Counted from the stretch's first letter, positions 8,429 to 17,009 are shown. The stretch: 64,000 nt of DNA from Intestinibacillus sp. Marseille-P6563 (GCF_900604335.1 NZ_UWOD01000001.1:310001-374000); one strand, 5' to 3'. The notes: generated by a model from the letters alone, not told the origin. Numbers and translations are program-made.

Positions 8429-8552
8429 AACTCAATCTTTCCTACCAGGGCTCTTTTTTATACTGTCCGCACAATCTGGGGCAGTCCATTTGACCGTCGG
8501 GGGCTTTCACTTCTCCCCTGCCCGCCGCATAGGCTGGTGCAGGGAGGTGAAA

Positions 8553-8774
8553 ATGATGAAACAAATCCGTGCAACCGTGCGAGAAGTACGGGATACCAAT
8601 CTTTTGGTGTATGACTGGTGCAGCAAACAGGATATTCTGGTGCATACGCCGCAGGCCCTTTGTTATTGCTATGGTGATCGTCTGTGCATCCAGTACAGCG
8701 GCGTGATGACCATGAGCATCCCACCGCAGATTACTGCTACGCGCATCCGCCGCCTGCGGCCGCATGGCTGCTGA
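8553..8774 (+). CDS. Small conserved-looking protein, possible OB-fold (DUF3221-like)
   Basis: The 73-residue product begins MKQIRATVREVRDTNLLVYDWCSKQDILVHTPQALCY and continues with GDRLCIQYSGVMTMSIPPQI. That pattern resembles short DUF3221-type proteins in Clostridia. GGGAGGTG lies 4 bases before the ATG. It stands just after the IS right end and before a short hairpin at 8779-8796. Function unknown; the family resemblance is from memory of similar sequences. Confidence 0.55.
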   Translation: MMKQIRATVREVRDTNLLVYDWCSKQDILVHTPQALCYCYGDRLCIQYSGVMTMSIPPQITATRIRRLRPHGC

Positions 8775-8778
8775 CCTT

Positions 8779-8796
8779 GCCTGCCCTCTGGCAGGC
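8779..8796 (+). terminator. Weak hairpin after the 73-residue gene
   Basis: GCCTGCC and GGCAGGC pair across a CTCT loop right after the stop codon. There is no T-run, so any termination would be weak. Confidence 0.35.
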
Positions 8797-8911
8797 TTAC
8801 TTAACCGCTTACAAAGTTCTGTTTTCTCCCGATTTTACAAATATCTTACCTAATTTATGCGTTTTCATGCGTTCTGATTGTTTAACTGTATTTTTTCGGT
8901 ATTTTTACGCA

Positions 8912-8940
8912 TTGACGGAAATTTCTTCAAAGGATATAAT
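8912..8940 (+). promoter_or_regulatory. Promoter of the acetyltransferase-like gene
   Basis: TTGACG (8912-8917) and TATAAT (8935-8940) are separated by exactly 17 bases, 51 bases before the start codon at 8992. It is a near-consensus promoter. Confidence 0.75.
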
Positions 8941-8991
8941 ACAATGTAGGATACCGGCTGCCGCCGGTTTGTTCGAAGAGGAGGATGTTGT

Positions 8992-10311
8992 ATGAATTTG
9001 CAGGGCCACCCGCTGCTCCGTACCGATAGTTATGGTAAGATTTTTTTATATTGCACACATACCGATTGCGCCTGTGTTCCCCGGCATCGGATTCGTTTAT
9101 CCGAGCCTGTCAAACCTGATCTTTTGTTGCAGGCTGTCAAGGATTCCTTGCTGCGTTTTCCGTTTATGATCGTGGGCATCGAAGCGACCGATACCCAATA
9201 TGTATATCGTTTGCTGGCCGAAGATCCGGTTGTTCTGCCGTTCGATGGCTGCTCCACGCGATACGCCATCGGCTCGCCGGATACCCACGGATATTTGTTC
9301 CTGGTCGGCTTCCATGGCAATGAAATCTTCATGGAATATCAACACAGCATCAGCGATGGCCGCGGCTTTGAAGAATTTATTCGCTGTGTTCTGTTTACAT
9401 ACCTGCGTTTATGCGGACATCCGGTCGAAAACGATGGGACCATTCGCACCCTGGATTCGATCTATACCTTTGAAGAAAATGAAGATGCCTATCAGCATCT
9501 GGACCGAGAATATTCCTCGAAAGGCATTTATCAAAAGCCAGAAGCGCTGCATGCCGACGAACTCAGCGACTTGGGGGATGCACCCGAAATCGTTACCGAA
9601 ATCACCTTCCCCTTCCAGCAGCTTCGGGAGGCGGCGCACCGCTATCATGTTTCTCCGCTGACCATCCTCTCCCCTCTGTTCTGCCGCGCCTTTTATTCCA
9701 AATTCGGCCATGGTTCGGAAAAGCCGGTCATTGCTCAGATTCCGGTCGATTTGCGGCCCTATGTGCCCAGTGTGACCAGCCGGTATTTTATCTGCTTTGT
9801 CGATCTGCCGTATGAGGCTTCTTATGAATCGTTGCCGCTCGAACAGGTCTTTCAAAAGACCAAGGCCTTTCTGGATGAACAAATCGAGCCGGAAAAACTG
9901 CTGTACCGAGCCAAGGCTGCCAGCGATGCCTGCCTGAATCTTCATAACGAAAACATCCCCCTGGCGGAAAAAGAAAAGCGCGCCAGTGAGATGATTCATA
10001 ATTTCGTCCATGCCGACAGCTTTATCATCACCAATGTCGGCGCCTTCAAGCTGCCGCCGTCCATGCACCCCTATGTTTTGGATTATGGCGCGGTATTGCC
10101 CAGTGCTTCCCAGCCGTATGGCTTGCTCATCAGCTCGTATAACGGCAAAATGAAACTGTCCGTAGCCCAGCATGACCACGATTTGCAGGTCTGCTCGACC
10201 ATGGTCCGCCTGCTGTCTGAAATCGGTGTACAAGCCCATACCAACAGCTATCCGTTTGTTGTGACCCGGTTCAGCGGACAGGAAGCTTGCCGGAAACCGT
10301 TTACTTTATAA
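8992..10311 (+). CDS. Condensation/alcohol acetyltransferase-like enzyme
   Basis: The 439-residue protein resembles the CoA-dependent acyltransferase superfamily (condensation, alcohol acetyltransferase, BAHD-like). The HxxxDG motif is H118-S-I-S-D122-G in MEYQHSISDGRGFEEF. A second-half motif lies near VIAQIPVDLRPYVPS, where such enzymes have the DFG-like strand, and the C-terminal half has FIITNVGAFKLP. No carrier-protein or adenylation domain is fused or nearby, so a stand-alone O- or N-acyltransferase is more likely than peptide synthesis. GAGGAGG precedes the start. It is a single-gene unit with its own promoter and terminator. The substrate is unknown. Confidence 0.65.
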   Translation: MNLQGHPLLRTDSYGKIFLYCTHTDCACVPRHRIRLSEPVKPDLLLQAVKDSLLRFPFMIVGIEATDTQYVYRLLAEDPVVLPFDGCSTRYAIGSPDTHGYLFLVGFHGNEIFMEYQHSISDGRGFEEFIRCVLFTYLRLCGHPVENDGTIRTLDSIYTFEENEDAYQHLDREYSSKGIYQKPEALHADELSDLGDAPEIVTEITFPFQQLREAAHRYHVSPLTILSPLFCRAFYSKFGHGSEKPVIAQIPVDLRPYVPSVTSRYFICFVDLPYEASYESLPLEQVFQKTKAFLDEQIEPEKLLYRAKAASDACLNLHNENIPLAEKEKRASEMIHNFVHADSFIITNVGAFKLPPSMHPYVLDYGAVLPSASQPYGLLISSYNGKMKLSVAQHDHDLQVCSTMVRLLSEIGVQAHTNSYPFVVTRFSGQEACRKPFTL

Positions 10312-10326
10312 GAAATATCGCTGCTC

Positions 10327-10388
10327 ACAACCGGAGCGGGTACAGCCGATGGATGTTTCCATGGTTCCCCCGCTCCGGTTGTATCCTT
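10327..10388 (+). terminator. Terminator after the acetyltransferase-like gene
   Basis: ACAACCGGAGCGGG and CCCGCTCCGGTTGT form a perfect 14-bp stem around a 28-base apical region, followed by ATCCTTTTTT. It also lies just after the end of the convergent 70-residue gene. Confidence 0.75.
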
Positions 10389-10390
10389 TT

Positions 10391-10603
10391 TTATCGAATG
10401 GGATGATCGTAATCCGCGCCCAGCGCTTCCAAATGCGACAGGGTGCGTTCCAAAACCTCATCATCCGGTGACTGCGCGCTGCATGCCAGAACCGCCTGCT
10501 GTTCTTCTTCCGACAAAGCAAAAAAAGCGTTCATCGCACGGGTACTGTGTCCCATACGATACAGCAGCTCTTCCGGACGGCGCGGTGTGGGTGTGTCTTC
10601 CAT
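10391..10603 (-). CDS. Small acidic hypothetical protein
   Basis: The 70-residue product includes RPEELLYRMGHSTRAMNAFFALSEEEQQAVLACS and is predicted to be helical and acidic. AAGGAGGGG lies 6 bases before the ATG, which supports a real gene. It is convergent with the acetyltransferase-like gene and divergent from the lipoprotein gene. I do not recognise a family. Confidence 0.55.
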   Translation of the reverse strand: MEDTPTPRRPEELLYRMGHSTRAMNAFFALSEEEQQAVLACSAQSPDDEVLERTLSHLEALGADYDHPIR

Positions 10604-10673
10604 GGCACTCCCCTCCTTTCACATCCAGTGTCACCCTTGTTTTGCCGCAGCATACGGAAAAATACGCAGAGGG

Positions 10674-10702
10674 TTAAATTTTTTCGGCCTATGTGGTATA
10701 AT
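10674..10702 (+). promoter_or_regulatory. Promoter of the lipoprotein gene
   Basis: TATAAT at 10697-10702 is a consensus -10. TTAAAT at 10674-10679, 17 bases upstream, is a poor -35. The start codon is at 10751. Confidence 0.5.
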
Positions 10703-10750
10703 AACCGCATAGCAACGGTTGATTTGTTTTTCAGCCGACAAGGAGTGTTT

Positions 10751-11512
10751 ATGAAATCTATCCCCCGACTGGCTGCCACCCTTTTGGCAGCGTCTGTTTT
10801 GATGTTGCCGTCCGGTTGCCGGTCTGCATCCACGCCTGCTTCCAGTGCGTCATCACCTGAAAATGAATTGTATACCGAAAACGCACCCGACGGCACCGTA
10901 GTCCTGCAAATCACAGCCGATTCGCCCGATGTGGCCTCGTATGTCACCGAAGAAGCCGCTCAAGCGATCCAAACATACTATGACGAGCTTTATGCGGCAG
11001 AAACCGAACAATGGCAACTGGAATTGGCCGATTTTGCACGGGAGGAGTATGCCCAATCGCAGGAGCAAAATCAGGTGTTCCGTCCCTACGCGATTGAGGA
11101 ACACTATTCCATTGTGCGAAATGATGACACCTATCTTTGCATCCAGCGCATCCGGCAAAGTTATACTGGCGGCGCCCAGGAGGAAGAACAGGTCTTTTGT
11201 GAAAATTTTTATAAAAAAGATGGCTCTTTGGTAGCTCTAGCCGACCTTTTTCAGCCGGATATCGATTATACCAGCACTTTACTTTCTCTGCTGTCCGAGG
11301 AACTGGACCAGCGGATGCAGGCGGGTGAAATCACATACGAGGCTGACGCCAAAGAAAATCTAAAGCAAGGTCTGACCGATGGACATTTTTCTCTGACTGA
11401 GGATAGCCTGGTCTTTGTATATCCCTGTTATACCTTGGCCCCTTATGCAGCAGGGCCCCAGTTTTTTGAAATCCCTTTCACCGCATTGGAAGGTTTGTTG
11501 TGTACGTCTTGA
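10751..11512 (+). CDS. Secreted lipoprotein, DUF3298/RsiV-like
   Basis: The 253-residue protein has a lipoprotein signal peptide (KSIPRLAATLLAASVLMLPSGC) with the lipobox cysteine near residue 22, then a Ser/Ala-rich linker. The mature part (YYDELYAAETEQWQLELADFA, SIVRNDDTYLCIQRIRQSYTGGAQEEEQ, FYKKDGSLVALADLF, FVYPCYTLAPYAAGPQFFEIPF) follows the DUF3298/DUF4163 pattern also found in RsiV, which binds lysozyme. No sigma factor is adjacent, so an anti-sigma role is not supported. CAAGGAGTGTTT precedes the ATG. rumA starts 12 bases after it. Confidence 0.7.
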   Translation: MKSIPRLAATLLAASVLMLPSGCRSASTPASSASSPENELYTENAPDGTVVLQITADSPDVASYVTEEAAQAIQTYYDELYAAETEQWQLELADFAREEYAQSQEQNQVFRPYAIEEHYSIVRNDDTYLCIQRIRQSYTGGAQEEEQVFCENFYKKDGSLVALADLFQPDIDYTSTLLSLLSEELDQRMQAGEITYEADAKENLKQGLTDGHFSLTEDSLVFVYPCYTLAPYAAGPQFFEIPFTALEGLLCTS

Positions 11513-11524
11513 CATGGAGGAATT

Positions 11525-13159
11525 ATGGCATTACAAAAAAATAAAGTATATCATGCAGAATTTACCGGTTATACCGCAGAAGGGTCGGCCGTTGCACACA
11601 TTGACGGCATGACGGTTTTTGTTCCCGGCGGGGCTGTTGGCGATCAATGTGATGTGAAAATCCTCAAAGTGACCAAACGGCTTGCCTATGGGAAAATCGA
11701 ACGTATCCGAGTGCGTTCTAAGCACCGTATCGAGCCGGCTTGTCCGCATGCGGATAAATGTGGGGGCTGTTGCTATCAGCACCTGACCTATGAAGAGGAA
11801 TTGCGCGCCAAGGCTCGCAAGGTTTCCGATGCTTTACAGCGCATCGGCGGCCTGCCGGATATTTTACAAGGCATCACTGGTTCGGAACATATTACCCACT
11901 ATCGTAACAAAGCACAGTTCCCGGTTGCCGATACCGAAAATGGCCCTTGCACGGGATTTTTCCGCCCGCGCAGCCATGATATCATCCCGGTATCCGATTG
12001 TCTGATTACCGATTTGGTCGCCAACCAGATTGCTTCTTTGGTATGCGACTGGATGAAAGAATATGACATCCCTGCATATCAGGAAACAACCCATACCGGT
12101 CTGATTCGGCATATCTATGTACGTACTGGCGTCGCGAGCGGCGAAGCCCATCTCTGCCTGATTGCGACTCGCGCCAAGCTGCCACATACTCAGGAACTGA
12201 TCACACAGCTGACGCAGGCAGTTCCTTCCCTGACCGGTATTGTTCTGAATGTCAATAAGCGGACCGATAATGTGATTTTGGGCGATCGTACCCTCCTCCT
12301 TTGGGGTATGGAAGAGTTGGAAGACATTCTGTGCGGCCACGTATTCCGGCTTTCACCGCACGCATTTTATCAAGTCAATCATGCGCAGGCCGAACGGTTA
12401 TATGCCTGTGCGCTGGAGTTTGCTCAATTGACGGGGCAGGAAACGGTCATGGACCTTTACTGCGGAGCCGGTACCATCACGTTAACGCTTGCGGAACATG
12501 CAGCGCATGTCATCGGTGTGGAAATCGTTCCAGAAGCCATTGAAAATGCGAAACTAAACGCTGCACGAAACGATGTACAAAATGTAGAGTTTCTCTGCGC
12601 CGATGCTGGCCAGGCGGCTATGATGTTTGCAGCCCGGCAGGAGCATCCCGATGTTTTAACGGTTGATCCGCCTCGCAAAGGACTGAGTACCGAAGCCATT
12701 GATGCCATTGTACAGATGGCACCCTCCCGCGTTGTATATGTGTCCTGTGACCCGGCAACCTTGGCACGGGATTGCAAGCTGTTTTGTGCGCAGGGCTATC
12801 AAGCGGTCCGCGCGCAGGCATTCGATCTGTTCCCCCGCACCCATCATGTGGAGACGGTAGTACTTTTGTCCAAACTTAATGCCAAGCAGCATATCGAGGT
12901 GGAGCTGAATCTGGACGAGCTGGATTTGACATCGGCGGAGAGCAAAGCCACCTATGATGAGATCAAAGCGTATGTGCTGGAGCATACCGGTCTGAAAGTC
13001 AGCCACCTTTATATCGCCCAGGTCAAACAGAAGTATGGCATTATCGAGCGGGAAAACTATAATAAACCGAAGTCTGAGAATTCCAGACAGCCGAAATGCC
13101 CACCGGAAAAGGAAGCGGCAATTATGGAGGCATTGAAGCATTTTCAAATGCTTGAATAG
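11525..13159 (+). CDS. rlmD: 23S rRNA (uracil-5-)-methyltransferase RumA/RlmD with an element-encoded C-terminal tail
   Basis: RlmD methylates a uridine of 23S rRNA using SAM. The protein has an N-terminal TRAM domain (about 1-60), iron-sulphur cysteines C73, C79 and C82 in CPHADKCGGCC, the SAM motif VMDLYCGAGTITL, DPPRKGLS, and the nucleophile cysteine in VSCDPATLARD. The catalytic domain ends at HHVETVVLLSK (residues 440-450), where RlmD proteins normally stop. Here about 95 further residues follow, from LNAKQHIEVELNLDELDL to KHFQMLE. I infer that residues 445-544 are encoded by the integrated element, joined at 12851-12856. Excision would restore a 455-residue protein. GGAGGAATT precedes the start. 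Confidence 0.92.
   Translation: MALQKNKVYHAEFTGYTAEGSAVAHIDGMTVFVPGGAVGDQCDVKILKVTKRLAYGKIERIRVRSKHRIEPACPHADKCGGCCYQHLTYEEELRAKARKVSDALQRIGGLPDILQGITGSEHITHYRNKAQFPVADTENGPCTGFFRPRSHDIIPVSDCLITDLVANQIASLVCDWMKEYDIPAYQETTHTGLIRHIYVRTGVASGEAHLCLIATRAKLPHTQELITQLTQAVPSLTGIVLNVNKRTDNVILGDRTLLLWGMEELEDILCGHVFRLSPHAFYQVNHAQAERLYACALEFAQLTGQETVMDLYCGAGTITLTLAEHAAHVIGVEIVPEAIENAKLNAARNDVQNVEFLCADAGQAAMMFAARQEHPDVLTVDPPRKGLSTEAIDAIVQMAPSRVVYVSCDPATLARDCKLFCAQGYQAVRAQAFDLFPRTHHVETVVLLSKLNAKQHIEVELNLDELDLTSAESKATYDEIKAYVLEHTGLKVSHLYIAQVKQKYGIIERENYNKPKSENSRQPKCPPEKEAAIMEALKHFQMLE
12851..12856 (+). other. Inferred left junction (attL) of the mobilizable element in rumA
   Basis: GAGACG encodes E443-T444 of RumA. 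The same GAGACG in the same codon phase occurs at 29000-29005 in the recombinase gene. The surrounding residues are V-E-T-V-V-L-L-S-K here and V-E-T-I-V-L-L-S-K there. Large serine recombinases leave only a few identical bases at the crossover, as seen here. Integration into the 3' end of rumA by serine recombinases is known for streptococcal elements. The exact crossover dinucleotide cannot be read from one sequence. Confidence 0.75.
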
Positions 13160-13171
13160 GGATCGTTTCTT

Positions 13172-13212
13172 AATGAAAGACCAACTGCTATGATGGCGGG
13201 CGGTCTTTCATT
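13172..13212. repeat. Inverted repeat between rumA and hsdM
   Basis: AATGAAAGACC and GGTCTTTCATT form a perfect 11-bp stem around a 19-base loop, 12 bases after the rumA stop. There is no T-run. It lies inside the element and could be a weak terminator or a protein site. Confidence 0.5.
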
Positions 13213-13273
13213 CAAGTTGGTATTACTAGCGAAATAGTATGATTTTGGAATTGTTTGCGATTGATTCCCTTTG

Positions 13274-13302
13274 TTGACGGTCGCGCTCATCTAGGGTACA
13301 AT
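13274..13302 (+). promoter_or_regulatory. Promoter of the type I restriction-modification operon
   Basis: TTGACG (13274-13279) and TACAAT (13297-13302) are 17 bases apart, 42 bases before hsdM. It appears to drive hsdM, hsdS, the unknown gene and hsdR, which are close or overlapping. Confidence 0.7.
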
Positions 13303-13344
13303 TATACTGGGTTGTTATAATAAGTTGAAATGAGGTATTAGACT

Positions 13345-14964
13345 ATGGCTAAGGCCACTAAAAAAGATAAAGAGGTAACTTTGGAAACAGTTCTGTGGAA
13401 CTGCCGCGTGGCCTTGCGTGGTGTTGGTAGCACGGAGAAAAACAGGGATGCCGTGATTGGGCTGGCATTTTTGAAATTTGCTGGAGATAAATTTGAAAAG
13501 CGCCGCGCGGAACTTTTAGCACAGTATGGCGACATTCCCGTGTTCCTAGAGAAGCCTTCTTTCTATAACGCGGTAAATGTATTCTATCTGAAAGAAACAG
13601 CGCGTTGGTTCTACATTGTCAAGAATGCAGGAGCAAATGATATTGCTGTGATTTTGGATCAGGCAATGGCTGATATTGAGGAAGCCAATCCTTCGCTGAA
13701 AGGCGCATTACTGCAAAACTTCTATGCAACTTTGGGAGCGCCTAAAGAAAAAATCAAAACATTGATTGATGAAGTCAATAAAATCTCGGAATCTCGATTT
13801 CACGAAGAAGATCTTATTGGTCGCGTTTATGAGTATTTTTTGCAGATTTATGCTGCCAGTGGCACCAAGGAAGATGGCGAATTCTATACGCCCGCTTGTG
13901 TGGTAAAGCTGATTGCAGAAATGATTGAGCCATTTAGCGGAACAGTCTATGATCCTTGCTGTGGTTCCGGCGGAATGTTTGTGCAATCGCATAAATTTGT
14001 CGAACGCCATCAGGGGAATCGGGCCAATATTTCTGTTGTTGGCCAAGAGAGTGTACCGGATACTTGGCGTCTTTGCAAGATGAATTTAGCGATTCGAGGA
14101 ATTTCACATGATTTAGGCGAAAAGAACGCTTCTACGTTTACTGACGATCAGCATAAAGATCGAAAATTTGATTTTATTATGGCAAATCCACCGTTCAATC
14201 TCAAAGGGTGGCGCGGAGAAGACGAATTGTTGGATGATCCTCGGTGGAATGGCTATGTAGTTCCTCGCGCTTCTAATGCAAACTATGCTTGGATTCTTCA
14301 TATTATTTCTAAATTGGATGTTAATCACGGTATTGCAGGCTTCTTACTGGCTAATGGAGCATTAAATGATCCTGATGAATATGAGAATCGGAAACGCCTT
14401 TTGATGAATGATAAAGTAGAGGCAATTATTGTCCTGCCGCGTGATATGTTTTATACCACCGATATTTCGGTGACTCTCTGGATTGTTAATATGAATAAAA
14501 CGGCTCGAACCGTGAATGGACGCCAATTACGAGATCGCAGCGGTGAAGTTTTGTTTATGGATCTACGCCGTTGGGATAGTAATGTTGAAGAGATTGTCAT
14601 CGATAAAGGGAAAAAGAAGAAAAAGACTGTCTTGACTGATGAGCAAATTGCTGAAGCAAAACGAATTTATAACAATTGGCAATCAACTGACACATCTTTA
14701 TATCAGGATGTGCCTGAGCTATGTAAGGCTGTTAAGGTATTGAAAAAAGACAAAGTAGATCCGAATGATCTTTCTATTGAAGAAAAGGATTGGGCCCTTG
14801 CTCCTAGCAAATATATCGAATTTATCGATCATGATTTGGATATTGACTATGATAGCGAAATGGCCAGAATTCAGAATGAAATGCGTCTTCTGATGACCTC
14901 TGAGGAACTCTCTCAGTCTATGTTGAAAGATGCTTTTAAGGGGATTGGATATGAAATCAACTAA
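13345..14964 (+). CDS. hsdM: Type I restriction-modification system DNA methyltransferase subunit HsdM
   Basis: HsdM transfers a methyl group from SAM to adenine N6 in the HsdM2-HsdS complex. The 539-residue protein has the N-terminal HsdM_N helical region (about 10-140), the SAM motif D203-P-C-C-G-S-G-G, and catalytic N281-P-P-F in FDFIMANPPFNLKGW, all intact. A lysine-rich insertion (DKGKKKKKTV) lies near residue 420. GAGG precedes the ATG by 9 bases. hsdS overlaps its end by 14 bases. Confidence 0.95.
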   Translation: MAKATKKDKEVTLETVLWNCRVALRGVGSTEKNRDAVIGLAFLKFAGDKFEKRRAELLAQYGDIPVFLEKPSFYNAVNVFYLKETARWFYIVKNAGANDIAVILDQAMADIEEANPSLKGALLQNFYATLGAPKEKIKTLIDEVNKISESRFHEEDLIGRVYEYFLQIYAASGTKEDGEFYTPACVVKLIAEMIEPFSGTVYDPCCGSGGMFVQSHKFVERHQGNRANISVVGQESVPDTWRLCKMNLAIRGISHDLGEKNASTFTDDQHKDRKFDFIMANPPFNLKGWRGEDELLDDPRWNGYVVPRASNANYAWILHIISKLDVNHGIAGFLLANGALNDPDEYENRKRLLMNDKVEAIIVLPRDMFYTTDISVTLWIVNMNKTARTVNGRQLRDRSGEVLFMDLRRWDSNVEEIVIDKGKKKKKTVLTDEQIAEAKRIYNNWQSTDTSLYQDVPELCKAVKVLKKDKVDPNDLSIEEKDWALAPSKYIEFIDHDLDIDYDSEMARIQNEMRLLMTSEELSQSMLKDAFKGIGYEIN

Positions 14965-16063
14965 GCTTGGCACATATATAGAGCAATGTGATTCCAGGAA
15001 TACTAATAGAAAATATGGGGCAGGCGCAGTAGTTGGATTATCCACACAAAAGCAGGTTATTAGAACAAAGGCGGATTTATCAGGTGTAAATTTAGCTTCT
15101 TATAAGCTGATGCCACCAAAGGCATTTGCGTATGTCCCTGATACTTCACGCCGTGGCGATAAAATGTCGTTAGCGTATAACTCGTCAGCAGAGACATACC
15201 TTGTTTCATCTATCTCCATTGTGTTTTTTGTTTGCGAGAATTGTGGCCTAATGTCAGATTATCTCTTTATGTATTTTAATCGCCCAGAGTTCGATCGATA
15301 TACTCGCTTCAATTCTTGGGGGTCTGCCCGTGAGACCTTCTCATGGGAGGATATGTGCGACATCGATATTGAGTTGCCATCCATTGAAGTTCAACAAAAA
15401 TACGTGAACATTTATAATGCTATGATTCAAAATCAGAGGTGTTATGAGCAAGGGTTGGAGGATCTGAAATTGACGTGCTTTGCCATGGCGGATCATTTCA
15501 AGCATACGAAGAAAAAGATGGCTATGGGGGATCTGCTTGAGGAAGTTGATGTTCGTAATAGTGAGGGAATATGCGATAATGCGCAAGGCATCAATATTAC
15601 AAAGCAGTTTATGCCATCTGTAGCAAGCAGCTCAGATTTGTTAAAATATAAGTTGGTTTATAAAAATCAATTTGCATATAGTGCTATGCAAACTGGACGT
15701 GACAAGTGCATCCGAATTGCATTATATGGCGGAGATAAACCAATTGCTGTATCCCCTGCATATTCCGTGTTACAGAAGAAAACTGATACCATTCTAGAGG
15801 AATACATTCAACTATGGTTCTCTCGCCCAGAAAGTGACCGCCTCGGTTGTTTTATGAGCGATGCCAGTGTTCGTGCAAACTTAGATTTGCCAAGGTTTTA
15901 TGAAATCGAAATTCCGGTGCCGGATTTAGATGAGCAGATATCACTTGTAAATATCTATAACGCGTATGCTCTTCGCAGAGAAATTAACGAACAACTAAAA
16001 CTACAAATAAAAGATATTTGTCCCATCTTAATCAAAGGCTCGGTTGAAGAAACATCAACTTAA
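14951..16063 (+). CDS. hsdS: Type I restriction-modification specificity subunit HsdS
   Basis: HsdS holds two target recognition domains that read the two halves of the recognition site. The 370-residue protein shows the two-fold plan: the first domain leads to LPSIEVQQKYVNIYNAMIQNQ and a helical spacer, and the second leads to VPDLDEQISLVNIYNAYALRRE. I chose ATG 14951, behind AAGGGG, rather than 14930. The recognition sequence cannot be told from the protein. There are no nearby spare hsdS fragments or inverted repeats that would suggest phase variation. Confidence 0.9.
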   Translation: MKSTKLGTYIEQCDSRNTNRKYGAGAVVGLSTQKQVIRTKADLSGVNLASYKLMPPKAFAYVPDTSRRGDKMSLAYNSSAETYLVSSISIVFFVCENCGLMSDYLFMYFNRPEFDRYTRFNSWGSARETFSWEDMCDIDIELPSIEVQQKYVNIYNAMIQNQRCYEQGLEDLKLTCFAMADHFKHTKKKMAMGDLLEEVDVRNSEGICDNAQGINITKQFMPSVASSSDLLKYKLVYKNQFAYSAMQTGRDKCIRIALYGGDKPIAVSPAYSVLQKKTDTILEEYIQLWFSRPESDRLGCFMSDASVRANLDLPRFYEIEIPVPDLDEQISLVNIYNAYALRREINEQLKLQIKDICPILIKGSVEETST

Positions 16064-16075
16064 AAGGAGACTTAT

Positions 16076-16996
16076 ATGGCATATTACACAGAACGTCACG
16101 GCCTGAGAAAGCCTGTCGTTAAAACTTACGATATATCCATAGAGAAGTACGCTCTGCTACTCCATTGCTGTGAGAAATACTATGATAACCTTGCGTGGAA
16201 GTATCCTGCGCAATGCCCCGATGGGCAGGGGTGTTGTGGAATTGACCAGGAGCAGTTCAGTTTAGATTTGAAGTATGAGATTCCGACTTTATATAGGGAT
16301 GATTCTGATCGCATTACCGTCCCGGCCATTCACCATAATGTTTTTAATGGAGACAGCCAGGATAAGTACGATCAGTATGCATTGCTCGATCTTATTGAAT
16401 TTTTTGCAGAGAATGTACATGATGTGGTTGTTGGTAGTTTCCATAGCTATTGGGGCCACCATCATCTGACTTGTCAGAATAGTCGGAATGTATGCGCCCA
16501 ATTTCGGGATGAAATCAACAGCATCTTCCAAAAGACCGGGCTGTTGTATTCTTTGAACACTGATTTGCAGGTGGAGCGCATCGTTGAAAACAGTCCGCTT
16601 ACTCCAGAAGTGGAAGCTACGATAGCCACTGTAAAGGAACCAGGAACGTTGGAACTTCTGAAAGAAGCAATTCTTCTTCATAAGAGTCCCTATCCGACAG
16701 ATATACGAGATGCTACAGAGAAGATCTGGGATGCGTTTGAGCGACTCAAAACCTATTATACGACACTGAACAAGCGGGATTCAGCAGCCAAAATCGTGAA
16801 TGATATGTCAGGAGGACAAGACGACTATATAACGCTATTCGATACGGAATTTAATGCCTTAACCAAAATTGGCAACAACTTTAGGATTCGGCACCACGAA
16901 ACAGACAAGATTGAAATTACTGATATTCGTTATTACGACTACTTCTTTAATCGTTGCCTATCTTTAATTGCTCTGGCAATCCAATATCTGCAGTAA
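16076..16996 (+). CDS. Uncharacterised protein inside the type I RM operon, possible HEPN-like C-terminus
   Basis: The 306-residue product lies between hsdS and hsdR and is in the same operon (12 bases after hsdS, overlapping the hsdR region by none). The middle has FHSYWGHHHLTC and QNSRNVCAQFRDEIN. The C-terminal 100 residues (IRDATEKIWDAFERLKTYYT, ALTKIGNNFRIRHHETDKIEI, YYDYFFNRCLSLIALAIQYL) resemble helical domains attached to abortive-infection proteins, some of which are HEPN nucleases. The usual HEPN R-x4-6-H spacing is not clear here (R-I-R-H-H). It may be a toxin, an anti-phage effector or an RM accessory. AAGGAGACTT precedes the start. No confident family. Confidence 0.6.
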   Translation: MAYYTERHGLRKPVVKTYDISIEKYALLLHCCEKYYDNLAWKYPAQCPDGQGCCGIDQEQFSLDLKYEIPTLYRDDSDRITVPAIHHNVFNGDSQDKYDQYALLDLIEFFAENVHDVVVGSFHSYWGHHHLTCQNSRNVCAQFRDEINSIFQKTGLLYSLNTDLQVERIVENSPLTPEVEATIATVKEPGTLELLKEAILLHKSPYPTDIRDATEKIWDAFERLKTYYTTLNKRDSAAKIVNDMSGGQDDYITLFDTEFNALTKIGNNFRIRHHETDKIEITDIRYYDYFFNRCLSLIALAIQYLQ

Positions 16997-17009
16997 GGGA
17001 GGTTATCAC

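Larger units (their letters stand above)
7202..8468 (+). mobile_element. IS3-family insertion sequence
   Basis: Two overlapping transposase frames (orfA, orfB) are bracketed by imperfect inverted ends. The left end, read inward from 7202, starts TGGACAGTGACAAAAACC. The right end, read inward on the other strand from 8468, starts GGACAGTATAAAAAAGAGCC. They share GGACAGT and an A-rich run. I see no clear target-site duplication, so the outermost bases are uncertain by a few positions. Both frames are intact, so it may be active. Confidence 0.85.

Noticed and set aside
8684-8995. 103-residue frame just before the acetyltransferase-like gene
   Set aside because: It overlaps the 73-residue gene and runs through the -35 and -10 of the next promoter. 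Its composition is not protein-like.
13160-13344. Left end of the element directly after the rumA stop
   Set aside because: No repeat shared with 29041-29100 is seen there. The in-phase GAGACG and the V-E-T-x-V-L-L-S-K match inside both coding sequences explain both ends better.
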